The notes below the pieces were generated by a model. It was not told where the DNA came from and did no database searches. It saw only the letters and a program-made list of their open reading frames with translations. Shown here piece by piece: positions 1 through 8,404 of a DNA stretch of 64,000 nt. The DNA comes from Neorhodopirellula lusitana (GTDB lineage: Bacteria > Planctomycetota > Planctomycetia > Pirellulales > Pirellulaceae). The stretch's first letter is position 1, and each line of letters opens with the position of its first letter. The stretch lies in contig NZ_FXUG01000011.1 of the NCBI RefSeq assembly GCF_900182915.1, forward strand, positions 1-64,000, read 5' to 3'. Both the position numbers and the translations under genes were made by a program.

Positions 1-633
1 GAGGTGGGGCTGCTGGTCGTGGCCCAGAACACTCTGACCCTGTGGCTGCTCGTAAATCGCACGAAAACCAAGCCCATCTAAGCTGGACGCTCTCTAAAGC
101 CTTCAATCCAACGGTGGAAGCATACGCACCGTCTAACCTGTCATTGTTAGTCGGTCAAATTCCGCCAGCGATACATTGTCTGCCGTTCGCGTGGCATGTT
201 GGAGTCAAGGCTTTAGCCGATTCACACACACTTTAGCGGAGACGACAAGCGAATTTTGACGGAAGCAGGAAGCTGGCATTGGCGTGATCCGTGGTTGCTT
301 GGGGTCAGGCTTCAGTCGGCTAAAGCCTTGACTCCAACGGTGTTTCGGTGCGACGCGTCGTGGTGAATGAACACTTCACACTGTCTCAGAAACTACCCAA
401 TCGGCTTTCTGCGCCCCTGCGTTTTTCTTAGGCGACGCATCCATTTGTCCCGCGATACTCCGGGAGCCCGATTTCAAAGCCTGGCAATTCGCAACCAGAA
501 AAACCGACTCCCAGGGCGAGCAGGGCGGTTTGAAAAGGTGGACTCGCTTCGAAACCCCGGTTGAACCTATACTCTGCCGCATTGTCAATTTGAGTTCATT
601 CACCACTTCTCCCGTTGAAACCTGCGTAAAACG
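1..633. other. Gene-poor left edge carrying repeats
   Basis: No coding region can be defended here. A frame open from the left edge (frame 3) runs to a stop at 237-239 and could be the tail of a truncated upstream gene. However, its last 50 codons run through repeat DNA, and frame 1 is equally open until a stop near position 79. The remainder holds the inverted repeat described separately and then about 290 bases of leader before cysS. Confidence 0.5.
198..338. repeat. 23-bp perfect inverted repeat with a degenerate third copy
   Basis: The 23-base arm at 198-220 (core GTTGGAGTCAAGGCTTTAGC) is matched exactly by its reverse complement at 316-338, leaving a 95-base spacer. Outside the arms the flanks differ, so the unit is precise. 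A related copy at about 94-116 reads CTAAAGCCTTCAATCCAACG, close to the right arm. A short fragment, CTTTAGCGGA, follows at 231-240. This looks like a dispersed repeat family or the termini of a tiny mobile element. No transposase lies between the arms. Confidence 0.75.
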
Positions 634-2244
634 ATGAGTTTGACCGCCACCGCGTCTGCCTCCACCGACGGTTCCGCTGAATCCAAACCCTCTATCCGGG
701 TCTACAACACACTCAGCAAAACAAAGGAACCGTTCGCTCCCCTTCGCCCACCCCGCGTTGGAATGTACCTGTGCGGCCCCACCGTTTACGCCGAATCTCA
801 CATCGGCCACATGGTCGGCCCGGTCATTTTCGACACGATCAAGCGTTACCTGACTTACAGCGGCTATGAAGTCACCTGGGTCGTGAACATCACCGATGTC
901 GACGACAAACTGATCAACAAGAGCCGTGAACGCGGCATCCCGATGAGCCAAATCGCAGTCGAGATGACTGCCGATTACCTTTCCAACCTGAAAGAACTCG
1001 GCGTCAACCAGATCGATTACCTGCCGCGGGCAACCGATCACATGAACCAAATCATCGCGTTCATCGGTTCCCTCGAAGAAAAAGGCTATGCCTACGCGAT
1101 CGATGGCGACGTCTTCTTTGACGTGACGAAAGACCCGGGTTACGGCCAATTGTCCAACCGCAGCGTCGATGCCCAACAGGGCGAAGGCGGTGGCGCGGCA
1201 GCCAAGAAACGAAACCCTGGCGACTTTGCTCTCTGGAAATCCGCTCGCGCCGGCGAGATTAGCTGGGAAAGCCCTTGGGGCGACGGACGCCCGGGCTGGC
1301 ACATCGAGTGCTCGGCAATGAGCCATGAGATCCTGGGCGAGACCTTTGACATTCATGGCGGCGGCTTGGACTTGATGTTCCCGCACCACGAAAACGAGCG
1401 GGCTCAAAGCGCGTGCCGCCACGACGCCCCGATGGTGAAGTACTGGATGCACAACGGCCTGATGCGGGCTGGCGAAAAAGGCAAGGTCGGCGGCAAGAAT
1501 GACCGCGAGGACACGTCGGCGGAATCCGTCGAAGAGGCCGCCTCGGGCAAGATCAGCCGTTCCAAGGGCGCCGGCGGCCTGGCCGATTTGATCCGAAGCC
1601 AAACCGGCGAGCGAATTCGCTTCTTTCTGCTTCGCACCCACTACCGATCCACGATCATCTACAACGAGGAAACGCTTGCCGAAGCAGGCACCTCGCTGGA
1701 AGCGTTCTACCGGTTCTTTGATCGCTTTGAAGAGATCAGCGGACAGTCGTTCTATCAACTCGAAACCGCCAAGACTCGCCCCGAAGGCAACTTCGACGCT
1801 GGCAAAGACGCCCTGTTGAATGAAGTTCACGGCATCCGCGAAAAGTTCTTGGCCGCGATGGATGACGACTTCAATTCAGGAGCCGCGATCAGCGTGCTGT
1901 TCGATTCACTGCGAACGCTGAACCGATTCATCGATTCCGAAAAGCTCGCCGCGGGTGCGGACGCTAAGTCACCCGCCGTCGAAAGTTTGGTGTCCGCCAC
2001 CCGAGTGATCGCCGAACTCAGCCGCGTGCTGGGCTTGTTCGCCAAACCACCGATCGCAGCGGGCGGCGACGAAGCGTCCGCGGAACTGCTCGATGGCGTC
2101 GTTCACCTGTTGATCGACTTGCGAAGAGAAGCCCGCGAGCGAAAAGACTACGCGACCGGCGATGCGATCCGCGATCGCTTAACCGCTCTCGGCGTTGCCT
2201 TGCTAGACAAAAAGGAAGGAACGACTTGGGAACGCAACTCGTAG
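634..2244 (+). CDS. cysS: Cysteinyl-tRNA synthetase
   Basis: Charges tRNA-Cys with cysteine in the cytoplasm; class I synthetase, 536 aa. The N-terminal catalytic core shows MYLCGPTVY (about residue 45), the HIGH motif as SHIGHM and NITDVDDKL. The zinc-site region is W-H-I-E-C-S-A-M, and ...[18 protein letters not shown] follows. The second ATP-binding motif, normally KMSKS, is KISRS in [10 protein letters not shown]. It is preceded by a polar insertion of about 25 residues ([20 protein letters not shown]...). The C-terminal DALR-type helical domain ends with the usual R[15 protein letters not shown]. The ATG at 634 leaves a low-complexity N-terminus of about 20 residues before the conserved core. 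The gene overlaps the start of ruvC by 19 bases, so the two are likely translationally coupled. Confidence 0.96.
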   Translation: MSLTATASASTDGSAESKPSIRVYNTLSKTKEPFAPLRPPRVGMYLCGPTVYAESHIGHMVGPVIFDTIKRYLTYSGYEVTWVVNITDVDDKLINKSRERGIPMSQIAVEMTADYLSNLKELGVNQIDYLPRATDHMNQIIAFIGSLEEKGYAYAIDGDVFFDVTKDPGYGQLSNRSVDAQQGEGGGAAAKKRNPGDFALWKSARAGEISWESPWGDGRPGWHIECSAMSHEILGETFDIHGGGLDLMFPHHENERAQSACRHDAPMVKYWMHNGLMRAGEKGKVGGKNDREDTSAESVEEAASGKISRSKGAGGLADLIRSQTGERIRFFLLRTHYRSTIIYNEETLAEAGTSLEAFYRFFDRFEEISGQSFYQLETAKTRPEGNFDAGKDALLNEVHGIREKFLAAMDDDFNSGAAISVLFDSLRTLNRFIDSEKLAAGADAKSPAVESLVSATRVIAELSRVLGLFAKPPIAAGGDEASAELLDGVVHLLIDLRREARERKDYATGDAIRDRLTALGVALLDKKEGTTWERNS

Positions 2245-2756
2245 CGGACCGCCCCGATGCGGCTCGCTGCATCTTGGGGATCGATCCGGGACTGAACATC
2301 ACCGGCTATGCCGTCATCCATCGCGATGGCGGCAATCTAAGGTTGTGCGAAGCCGGTGTGGTACGCAGCCGGGCCAAAGACACGCTGCCCGAGCGATTAA
2401 AAGAACTATCGGACGGCATTCGCGAGGTCATCGCGGCGCATCCAATCGAGCTGGTCGCGCTGGAACAATTGTTCTCGCACTACGAACGGCCCCGCACCGC
2501 AATCCTGATGGGCCATGCCCGCGGCGTGATCTGCCTGGCGGCCGCCGAGTCCGGTTTGCCGATGGTGCACTACGAACCCACGCGGGTTAAGAAAGTGATG
2601 ACGGGCAACGGACACGCTTCGAAATCGCAAATGCAATTGGCCGTCAAGCTTCAGCTCTCACTCGCCACCGCCCCGGAACCCGCCGACGTCGCCGACGCGA
2701 TGGCGATCGCCCTGACCGGACACTACCTGGCAGGCAATCCGCTGGCGAACGCTTAA
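2226..2756 (+). CDS. ruvC: Holliday junction resolvase RuvC
   Basis: Endonuclease that resolves Holliday junctions with RuvAB during recombinational repair. At 176 aa it has the normal family length. Visible catalytic landmarks are [13 protein letters not shown] (first Asp), VALEQLF (Glu) and the C-terminal pair in [14 protein letters not shown]. The start is a TTG at 2226, chosen because AAGGAAGGA lies just upstream and the frame has no better start before the conserved ILGIDPG. The start lies inside the end of cysS. ruvA and ruvB are not in this window. Confidence 0.95.
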   Translation: MGTQLVADRPDAARCILGIDPGLNITGYAVIHRDGGNLRLCEAGVVRSRAKDTLPERLKELSDGIREVIAAHPIELVALEQLFSHYERPRTAILMGHARGVICLAAAESGLPMVHYEPTRVKKVMTGNGHASKSQMQLAVKLQLSLATAPEPADVADAMAIALTGHYLAGNPLANA

Positions 2757-2813
2757 TGAAACCGCCGGAACAAAAGCGGTAGCTGGGCTCGCTAGAGTTC
2801 AGGCCGAACCATG

Positions 2814-2864
2814 CTTCTCCAAAGTCTGGGCTTCCCCAAAGTCTGGGCTTCCCCCAAGTCTGGC
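2814..2864. repeat. Three tandem 17-bp units
   Basis: CTTCTCCAAAGTCTGGG, CTTCCCCAAAGTCTGGG and CTTCCCCCAAGTCTGGC lie head to tail between the convergent ruvC and the following minus-strand gene. The last unit runs directly into a copy (2856-2876) of the interspersed AAGTCTGGCGACTCCGGCTA-type repeat that also occurs near 5623 and 14180. Confidence 0.8.
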
Positions 2865-2902
2865 GACATCGGCTACAAACGAACGGCTGGCTTCACCGAT
2901 TC

Positions 2903-3793
2903 CTACTCCGCTTCCATCACGTCGGCCGCTTCTACCTCCGGCGTTTCGGCAGTCGCTTCCGTTTTGGTTTCCGCTTCCTTTTCTTTGCGAGTTCGTCGGG
3001 TGCGGCGAGCGGCTGGAGGTGGGGTTTCGCCAAAGACACGATCCGTCGTCACAGTAATCCGTTCCGCTTGCACCTTGGTGTCGTCGGGTGGCTGATAGAA
3101 ACCACTCACCTTCACCGTTTCACCTTCCTGGGCCATGGACAGGTTGTTGGCCCGGATTTCCAGCTTCAGCTGCGGCGACACCATCGTCTGCACCGGAGTC
3201 TTTCCTGCCTGGACACCCAACCGGCCATCGGGCGACAACATTAAGAGACTCCCCACGACAGTCACTTTGCCTGTCATCGGTGCGTTGCGAGCCCTCCGCT
3301 CTTTCGATGCGGAATGCACACCCGGCGTGTAGTTGTCCTTCCCGCTGCCTGAAACCGTGGCTGGATTCACGGGAGCAAAAATCTCGATCCGATCCACCGG
3401 AGCCAGCGGCATCCCGGTGGGCCCTAACACGCTCGAGAACCGGACCAGCATTCCGCGTCGAAGATAAGCGGGCAACGCCGTGGCGCTGAATTCGATCAAG
3501 TCCGCTTCCTTGGGAAACATGACCAAGCAATCCACGCCGTCGTCTCGCGTGACCGTGACAATATTCCCGCGGACACCTTTGAGCTTGCCTTCGAACTCAG
3601 TCACCTCATTGGCGGCTGCCGTGGCTCCATTGCCAGAGCCACCAAATCCAGCTTGCGGAACCGCGTGAACAGTTCCTGCAAAAACCAGACTCAACCACAC
3701 GCATGCTGCCGCAACCCAGTGGCGTCCGATGGATTCGCCACGGTGGGCATGGGCAAGAGGCAAAGGAACCGGGGAAGGAAAAACCGGAAGCAT
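2903..3793 (-). CDS. Predicted secreted protein with OB-like repeats, unknown function
   Basis: Not recognised as a known family. The 296-aa product has a charged N-terminus followed by a hydrophobic stretch (WVAAACVWLSLVFAGTVHA, about residues 26-44) ending in an AxA-like signal peptidase site, so export is likely. Residues of about 65-235 hold two similar beta-rich segments (EFEGKLKGVRGNIVTVTRDD... and MTGKVTVVGSLLMLSPDGR...), each resembling a small OB/tri-barrel fold. The C-terminus is a charged Arg/Lys then Glu/Ala-rich tail. AGGAG lies about 11 bases before the ATG at 3793. The gene is convergent with ruvC and sits just downstream of ndk. Confidence 0.7.
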   Translation of the reverse strand: MLPVFPSPVPLPLAHAHRGESIGRHWVAAACVWLSLVFAGTVHAVPQAGFGGSGNGATAAANEVTEFEGKLKGVRGNIVTVTRDDGVDCLVMFPKEADLIEFSATALPAYLRRGMLVRFSSVLGPTGMPLAPVDRIEIFAPVNPATVSGSGKDNYTPGVHSASKERRARNAPMTGKVTVVGSLLMLSPDGRLGVQAGKTPVQTMVSPQLKLEIRANNLSMAQEGETVKVSGFYQPPDDTKVQAERITVTTDRVFGETPPPAARRTRRTRKEKEAETKTEATAETPEVEAADVMEAE

Positions 3794-3853
3794 GGCGGGG
3801 AACTCCTGCGGGGAAGTGAAGATTGGCCGTCGAGCCAGCCCCGCAATCTTAGC

Positions 3854-4312
3854 TCATTCGTCGTCCGCACGCATGAACGGCGTCAGGTTCATCGAGTACT
3901 CACAGAACTCTTCAGGGCGGAAGTAGAGGCCCAATTCGCGTTCGGCCGACTCAGGAGAATCGCTGGCGTGAACCAGGTTCATTTGTCGACTGCTGCTGAA
4001 ATCACCACGCAGGGTACCGGGTGCTGCCTTCAGTCCGTTGGTCGCACCCAGCATGTCACGAATGACGGTGATCGCTTCAAGGCCTTCCAAGGCGATGGCG
4101 ACAACCGGTGCGGCAGTAATGAAATCTTCCAGCGACTGATAGAACGGCTTTTCGACGTGTTCAGCGTAGTGTTGCTTGGACAACTCAGGTGTCACTTGCA
4201 GCATCTTCAGGCCGACGATCTGCAAACCCTTGGCTTCGAAACGGGAGAGAACTTCGCCAATAAGGCGGCGTTGAACACAGTCAGGCTTAAGCAGGATGAG
4301 CGAACGTTGCAT
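3854..4312 (-). CDS. ndk: Nucleoside diphosphate kinase
   Basis: Transfers the gamma-phosphate from ATP to NDPs through a phosphohistidine intermediate and so keeps NTP and dNTP pools balanced. The 152-aa product has the usual family length. MQRSLILLKPDCVQRRLIGE opens the ferredoxin-like fold. GATNGLKAAPGTLRGDF and NLVHASDSPESAERE carry the active-site His of the N-x-x-H-x-S-D signature. The frame is open for 64 more codons upstream, but that extension is not conserved, so the ATG at 4312 is chosen. Confidence 0.95.
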   Translation of the reverse strand: MQRSLILLKPDCVQRRLIGEVLSRFEAKGLQIVGLKMLQVTPELSKQHYAEHVEKPFYQSLEDFITAAPVVAIALEGLEAITVIRDMLGATNGLKAAPGTLRGDFSSSRQMNLVHASDSPESAERELGLYFRPEEFCEYSMNLTPFMRADDE

Positions 4313-4433
4313 GGGTCTTGGATGGGGTGATAGTGGGACGTTTCCGGAATGCGACGCACCCCGGCTTTCACGCGACGACAGAATGACATGGCAGCCTGCG
4401 ATCACGAACAGCCCGGAAAAATACCCCACGACG

Positions 4434-4889
4434 CTAATCCTTTGAAGGCGCCTCGACTTGCCCCGCGTCATTCTCTGGATCGCGACGGCCCGCTTGCCCA
4501 GCACGGGTGTCGAGCCACCACAGCAACAACCCGCCGCTCAGCGTCGAACAGCTCTCACCGTAAGTCCACCATCCCGGCATGCTGGCCATCGAATCAACAA
4601 TCCCCTGAAACACGCCAAACACGATCGTTCCGCCCGCAATCCAGCGAACCAGCGGCCGATACCGGACCAAATCCGAAGCCACCAGCAACAACACGACACC
4701 CACGAAACCGTACAAAAGCGAGAGATTGCGAGCCAAATAGAAAGTCAGCGGGTGATCCGGAAAAGGCTCCATCCCCAGCTCCGCGCCGATCTCGACCATC
4801 CATTTTTCTGGCATGATCGCCGCCGCGAACGCCAACAAAGAAACGTAGCCAACGACGCGCAGGAAGATTTGGATGTAATGCGGCGACAT
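4434..4889 (-). CDS. Small four-helix membrane protein, unknown function
   Basis: About 151 aa with four hydrophobic segments: IQIFLRVVGYVSLLAFAAAIM, LARNLSLLYGFVGVVLLLVA, WIAGGTIVFGVFQGIVDSMA and STLSGGLLLWWL. Hydrophilic tails lie at both ends. No family is recognised with confidence; the layout resembles small DoxX/DUF-type membrane proteins. A GTG start at 4925 would add 12 residues. The ATG at 4889 gives a cleaner N-terminus with MSPHY before the first helix. It lies upstream of ndk on the same strand and may share its transcript. Confidence 0.65.
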   Translation of the reverse strand: MSPHYIQIFLRVVGYVSLLAFAAAIMPEKWMVEIGAELGMEPFPDHPLTFYLARNLSLLYGFVGVVLLLVASDLVRYRPLVRWIAGGTIVFGVFQGIVDSMASMPGWWTYGESCSTLSGGLLLWWLDTRAGQAGRRDPENDAGQVEAPSKD

Positions 4890-4942
4890 GGATCGAAACC
4901 TGACGGTGGAGTTAAACAGGGACACAGGACCACAGAAAAAAC

Positions 4943-5029
4943 TAGCTCTTAGCTCTTAGCTCTTAGCTCCTAGCTCCTAGCTAATCGCTAATCGCTAATC
5001 GCTAATCGCTAATCGCTAATCGCTAATCA
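4943..5029. repeat. Heptanucleotide tandem array (5 x TAGCTCY then 7 x CTAATCG)
   Basis: Five copies of TAGCTCT/TAGCTCC (4943-4977) pass, through TAG, into seven copies of CTAATCG (4981-5029). Both units share the TAG-CT core, so one probably derived from the other. The array enters the 3' end of the thioesterase gene: its last three codons and stop (ISD-stop at 5016-5018) are repeat sequence. Unit-number changes would therefore keep or shift that stop. Confidence 0.95.
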
Positions 5030-5465
5030 ATTCCCAGGGTAGTGGCGGGGTGGAGTCCTGGATGGCGAGTCCCGCCTTGGCTTCCGCTGGAATTTCCAAT
5101 GCCCGGTGCCGCTTGAGGTCAACGTAGACCCAACGGGTACTGATTCGGGCCAGCACCTTTTGGTCCGCGGGGCGGCAAACCAGCGTCTTGCGAGTACTCG
5201 AGTAGCGGCTGATCTCGCTGACCCAGGTCCGAACCACAATTTCCTGGTCCGCGACGGCCGCGACTCGGTATGTGATCTCGTGGTCTCGCACCACCCACCC
5301 AAAGCCCTCCGACAATGCCGAAGCAGCGTCCCAGCCAGCGGTCGCGTTGTGATCTCGCGCAGCCCACAACGACCACTGCAAATATCGCAAATTGTGGACA
5401 TGTTGCTGGGCATCGACTTCGTCGGCCTGCACCACGTGCGGCAAATCAAACCAGTTTTCGTTCAT
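5016..5465 (-). CDS. Acyl-CoA thioesterase, hotdog fold (YbgC/4HBT type)
   Basis: A 149-aa single hotdog domain predicted to hydrolyse acyl-CoA or hydroxybenzoyl-CoA thioesters in the cytoplasm. VVQADEVDAQQHVHNLRYLQW (about residues 11-31) matches the 4HBT signature, where Asp and the HVHN segment form the active site. VVRDHEITYRVAAVADQEIVVRTWVSEISRYSSTRKT is the central beta-sheet. The exact substrate cannot be read from sequence. No strong ribosome-binding site precedes the ATG at 5465. Its 3' end lies inside the heptamer repeat array. Confidence 0.82.
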   Translation of the reverse strand: MNENWFDLPHVVQADEVDAQQHVHNLRYLQWSLWAARDHNATAGWDAASALSEGFGWVVRDHEITYRVAAVADQEIVVRTWVSEISRYSSTRKTLVCRPADQKVLARISTRWVYVDLKRHRALEIPAEAKAGLAIQDSTPPLPWELISD

Positions 5466-5543
5466 ACTGGACTTCTATCGTAATTCGGCCTCGCCTCAAA
5501 CCCGGGCAGGTCACAAATGGCGTAATTGGTAGCGTAGGACGGT

Positions 5544-5576
5544 ATCTGGACTCGATCTGGACTCGATCTGGACTCG
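5544..5576. repeat. Three tandem ATCTGGACTCG units
   Basis: Three identical 11-base units lie at 5544-5554, 5555-5565 and 5566-5576, in the gap upstream of msrA. Confidence 0.9.
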
Positions 5577-5622
5577 CTTGGGTTCAATTCGCTCCAGTTC
5601 GTTTACTCCTGGGGAAATCCCG

Positions 5623-5643
5623 AAGTCTGGCGACTCCGGCTAC
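5623..5643. repeat. Interspersed repeat, copy 2 of 3
   Basis: AAGTCTGGCGACTCCGGCTA(C). The 21-base unit differs from 2856-2876 at two positions and from 14180-14200 at two positions. All three copies are intergenic. Confidence 0.8.
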
Positions 5644-5903
5644 CTGTCAGATTCAGGCAAAACTCGAAGTCGCTGCGATTCGGCCCGCGAGCCAAGTCTG
5701 GAAAACCCATCCGGGGTTCGCTGCGTATCGTTTCGTGCTAAAGCTGTTTCATGCTGATTCACAGCTTGTCGCGGACAATACACTGAAACCATCCGGCCAA
5801 CTGAAAACACCGAACACAGTCCAATCGTTGGCGGACGCTTGGCTTCTGGCCGCATTTCCATCAAACACATCTAACCGTTTTCGCGTCATTCCCTAGGAAC
5901 TCC

Positions 5904-6725
5904 ATGATGTCCCGATCGACAAGCTCAAGCCAATCGACGCGTCCCACCACGGACCACTGCCTGACGCGGGCAACCCGTGAAATCCGTTCGGATCAGTCGC
6001 GTGGGCCCCAAGCAATCGCGATCGCTGTGCCTCACCCACTCGCGAAGCAGAATCGAATGATGTGGATGGTGATAGCGTGGGTGGCCGTGGGCATCACCAG
6101 CCTGATCGCCTCCGTGGCCCTCGGGCAAACCCAGTCTGGTCAAACCAAGCCAGGCCAGCCCAAGGCAAACAGCGTCTCTTCAGGCGAAGAACTCGCCATC
6201 TTGGCGGGCGGCTGTTTCTGGTGCACCGAAGCCGTTTATGAGCGGATGGAAGGCGTCAATGACGTGGTTTCGGGCTACATCGGTGGCCATGTCAAAAACC
6301 CAACCTATGAACAGGTTTGCGGCAAGAAAACCGGGCACGCAGAAGCCGTCCAGGTTTACTACGACCCATCGAAGACCTCGTTTGAAGAACTTCTGGTCGT
6401 GTTTTTCAAGATCCACGACCCCACCACGCTGAACCGCCAAGGTGTCGACTCCGGACCGCAGTACCGCAGCAGCATCTTCTATCAAAACGACGAACAGAAA
6501 AAGATCGCCGAGAACTACATCAAAAAGCTCAACAAATCCGGCGATTTCCGCAACCCAATCGTCACTTTGCTGGAACCCAACGCCACGTTCTACGTCGCGG
6601 AAGAGTACCACCAGGATTACTACCGCCGAAATCCAAATGCGGGCTACTGCCGGGCTGTGGTCGCGAATAAGGTCCGCAAGTTCAATCGTTCGTTCGGCGA
6701 CAAGATCAAAGATGACCTCAAATGA
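5904..6725 (+). CDS. msrA: Peptide methionine-(S)-sulfoxide reductase MsrA, exported
   Basis: Reduces methionine-S-sulfoxide in proteins. The catalytic Cys is in GGCFWCTEAVYERMEGV (about residues 102-118), and a resolving Cys is likely in NAGYCRAVV near the C-terminus. The rest of the MsrA domain (GYIGGHVKNPTYEQVCGKKTGHAEAVQVYYDP, HDPTTLNRQGVDSGPQYRSSIFY, EEYHQDYYRRNP) is intact. A hydrophobic segment (MMWMVIAWVAVGITSLIASVALG) after residue 51 looks like a signal peptide or anchor, so the enzyme probably repairs envelope proteins. The start at 5904 has AGGA upstream but leaves a 51-residue unconserved leader; the ATG at 6057 would place the signal directly at the N-terminus and is a real alternative. 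Confidence 0.92.
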   Translation: MMSRSTSSSQSTRPTTDHCLTRATREIRSDQSRGPQAIAIAVPHPLAKQNRMMWMVIAWVAVGITSLIASVALGQTQSGQTKPGQPKANSVSSGEELAILAGGCFWCTEAVYERMEGVNDVVSGYIGGHVKNPTYEQVCGKKTGHAEAVQVYYDPSKTSFEELLVVFFKIHDPTTLNRQGVDSGPQYRSSIFYQNDEQKKIAENYIKKLNKSGDFRNPIVTLLEPNATFYVAEEYHQDYYRRNPNAGYCRAVVANKVRKFNRSFGDKIKDDLK

Positions 6726-6922
6726 ACGGCGCAGTTTTCACGCCCGAGTCCAGGCGCCAGCCTGATCGAACATCGTGACCACTCGGGCTAACGCGGAAAC
6801 AGGTATTCGCTAAGATGTCGACCGAGGGAACCAGGTGCCAAGCTCCAGGCCCTAAACCCAGAGTACTGCTAACCTAAGTACTAAGCCCTCGCCCATTCGA
6901 CCGCATCGTTAGAGAAGTTTCC

Positions 6923-8404
6923 ATGAGCGCCCATTCCGGCGACGCCAACTCCAATGGCAACGCCCCCGCCAACCGTGACGCCCCCGCTGAACTCAACCAC
7001 GCCGACTTTCGGGTCCTGGTGGTTGATAACGAGGCCGCTCACGCACGCGCGATGACCGAGAGCCTCGAAAAGGTCGGTTACGCTTGCGAAGTCGCCACCA
7101 GCGGACCGCAGGCAGCCGAAGCCATCCAGCGAGAGATTTTCGACATCATCATCACTGACATGGTGATGAACGACGTCGATGGCATGAAGATCTTGAAACT
7201 CGCCCGCGAACGACTGCCCGAAGCAGAAGTCGTGATGGTGACCGGACACGCGACCGTCCCGATCGCCGTCGAAGCAATGCAAATGGGCGCGTTCAGCTTC
7301 CTGGAAAAGCCGATCACGCCCTCCGGTCTGCGTATCATCGCCGAGAAAGCGGCCGAAAAGGTTGCTCTGCGCCGCCAGAACACGGAACTGATGCAGCGAC
7401 TTGACGAGCGGTTCGGCTTCGAGGGCATCATCTACACCAGCCAAAAGATGCAAACCGTCATCGATCGCCTGCGCCGGATCGCGGCCACCGATGCGACCGT
7501 ACTGATCACGGGGGAAAGCGGGACCGGCAAAGAGATGGTGGCCCAAGCGATTCACCAAAACAGCCCGCGACGCAGCAAACGAATCGTGGCGTTGAACACC
7601 CGAGCGGTCTCCGAAAACTTGGTCGAAAGCGAACTGTTCGGGCACGTCAAAGGCTCGTTCACTGACGCGGTTTCCGATCGCGAGGGTGCATTCGAATACG
7701 CCAACGGCGGCACGCTGTTCTTGGACGAAGTCGGCGACATGCCGATGAGCACGCAAATCAAGCTTTTGCGTGTTCTGGAGGAAAACCAAATCACTCGCGT
7801 CGGCGGCAACAAGTCGATCAAGGTCAACGTTCGACTGATCAGTGCGACCAATCGACCGCTCGAAGAGATGATCGAAGACGGCACGTTCCGCAACGACCTT
7901 TACTTCCGTTTGAAGGTCGTCACGATCGAACTGCCGCCGCTGCGAGATCGCCGCGACGACGTGATCACGTTAATGGATCATTTCCGCAAGATGTTCCTGC
8001 GTCGACACAGCAAACCGGCGGCTCACTTCACCCCGGCGGTGACCAAGAAATTCTTCGCCTACGACTGGCCCGGCAACATCCGCCAACTTCGCAACTTCGT
8101 CGAAACCATGGTGGTTCTCGATACTGACGGTTCGCTCGATGAAGACGACCTGCCACCGGAATTGACCGGCAACTCCGCCGACGCCGGATTCAACCAGGAC
8201 GCGATGCTGAATATCGAGCAAGGCCCCACCGCCATGATCGGACAGCCGCTGGCAACCATCGAAAAATGGGCCATCGAGGAAACGCTGAAATTGACTGGCA
8301 ACAACCGCGAAGAGGCAGCGACGATGCTCGGCATCGGTGCCCGAACGCTGTACCGCCGACTGGACCAGTACAAGAAGGACGAAGATGGCGTCGCGGATGA
8401 GTAA
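6923..8404 (+). CDS. Sigma-54-dependent response regulator (REC-AAA+-Fis HTH)
   Basis: An NtrC-class transcription activator of 493 aa. Residues of about 28-140 are a receiver domain with phospho-acceptor Asp79 (IIITDMVM) and VMVTGHAT. The AAA+ domain has Walker A GESGTGKE (197-204), LFLDEVGDMP as Walker B and ELPPLRDRRDDV. The C-terminus has a Fis-type helix-turn-helix (EEAATMLGIGARTLYRRLDQY). The GAFTGA loop that contacts sigma-54 is GSFTDA (244-249), and the usual VNCAAL upstream is LNTRAV. The conserved Thr is retained. No cognate kinase is adjacent. The gene overlaps the PSP1-domain gene downstream by 20 bases. Confidence 0.92.
   Translation: MSAHSGDANSNGNAPANRDAPAELNHADFRVLVVDNEAAHARAMTESLEKVGYACEVATSGPQAAEAIQREIFDIIITDMVMNDVDGMKILKLARERLPEAEVVMVTGHATVPIAVEAMQMGAFSFLEKPITPSGLRIIAEKAAEKVALRRQNTELMQRLDERFGFEGIIYTSQKMQTVIDRLRRIAATDATVLITGESGTGKEMVAQAIHQNSPRRSKRIVALNTRAVSENLVESELFGHVKGSFTDAVSDREGAFEYANGGTLFLDEVGDMPMSTQIKLLRVLEENQITRVGGNKSIKVNVRLISATNRPLEEMIEDGTFRNDLYFRLKVVTIELPPLRDRRDDVITLMDHFRKMFLRRHSKPAAHFTPAVTKKFFAYDWPGNIRQLRNFVETMVVLDTDGSLDEDDLPPELTGNSADAGFNQDAMLNIEQGPTAMIGQPLATIEKWAIEETLKLTGNNREEAATMLGIGARTLYRRLDQYKKDEDGVADE

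Larger units (their letters stand above)
5466..5903. other. Divergent intergenic region with repeats
   Basis: This is 438 bases between the minus-strand thioesterase and plus-strand msrA. It holds three perfect copies of the 11-mer ATCTGGACTCG (5544-5576). It also holds one copy of the interspersed repeat AAGTCTGGCGACTCCGGCTA at 5623-5643. No gene or clear promoter can be assigned. Confidence 0.6.

Noticed and set aside
376-1830. 484-codon frame on the minus strand across cysS
   Set aside because: It lies antisense to a clearly conserved CysRS and its product shows no family features. It is a by-product of codon bias in a GC-rich gene.
4943-5029. CRISPR-like array
   Set aside because: Units are 7 bases with no spacers; these are simple tandem repeats.
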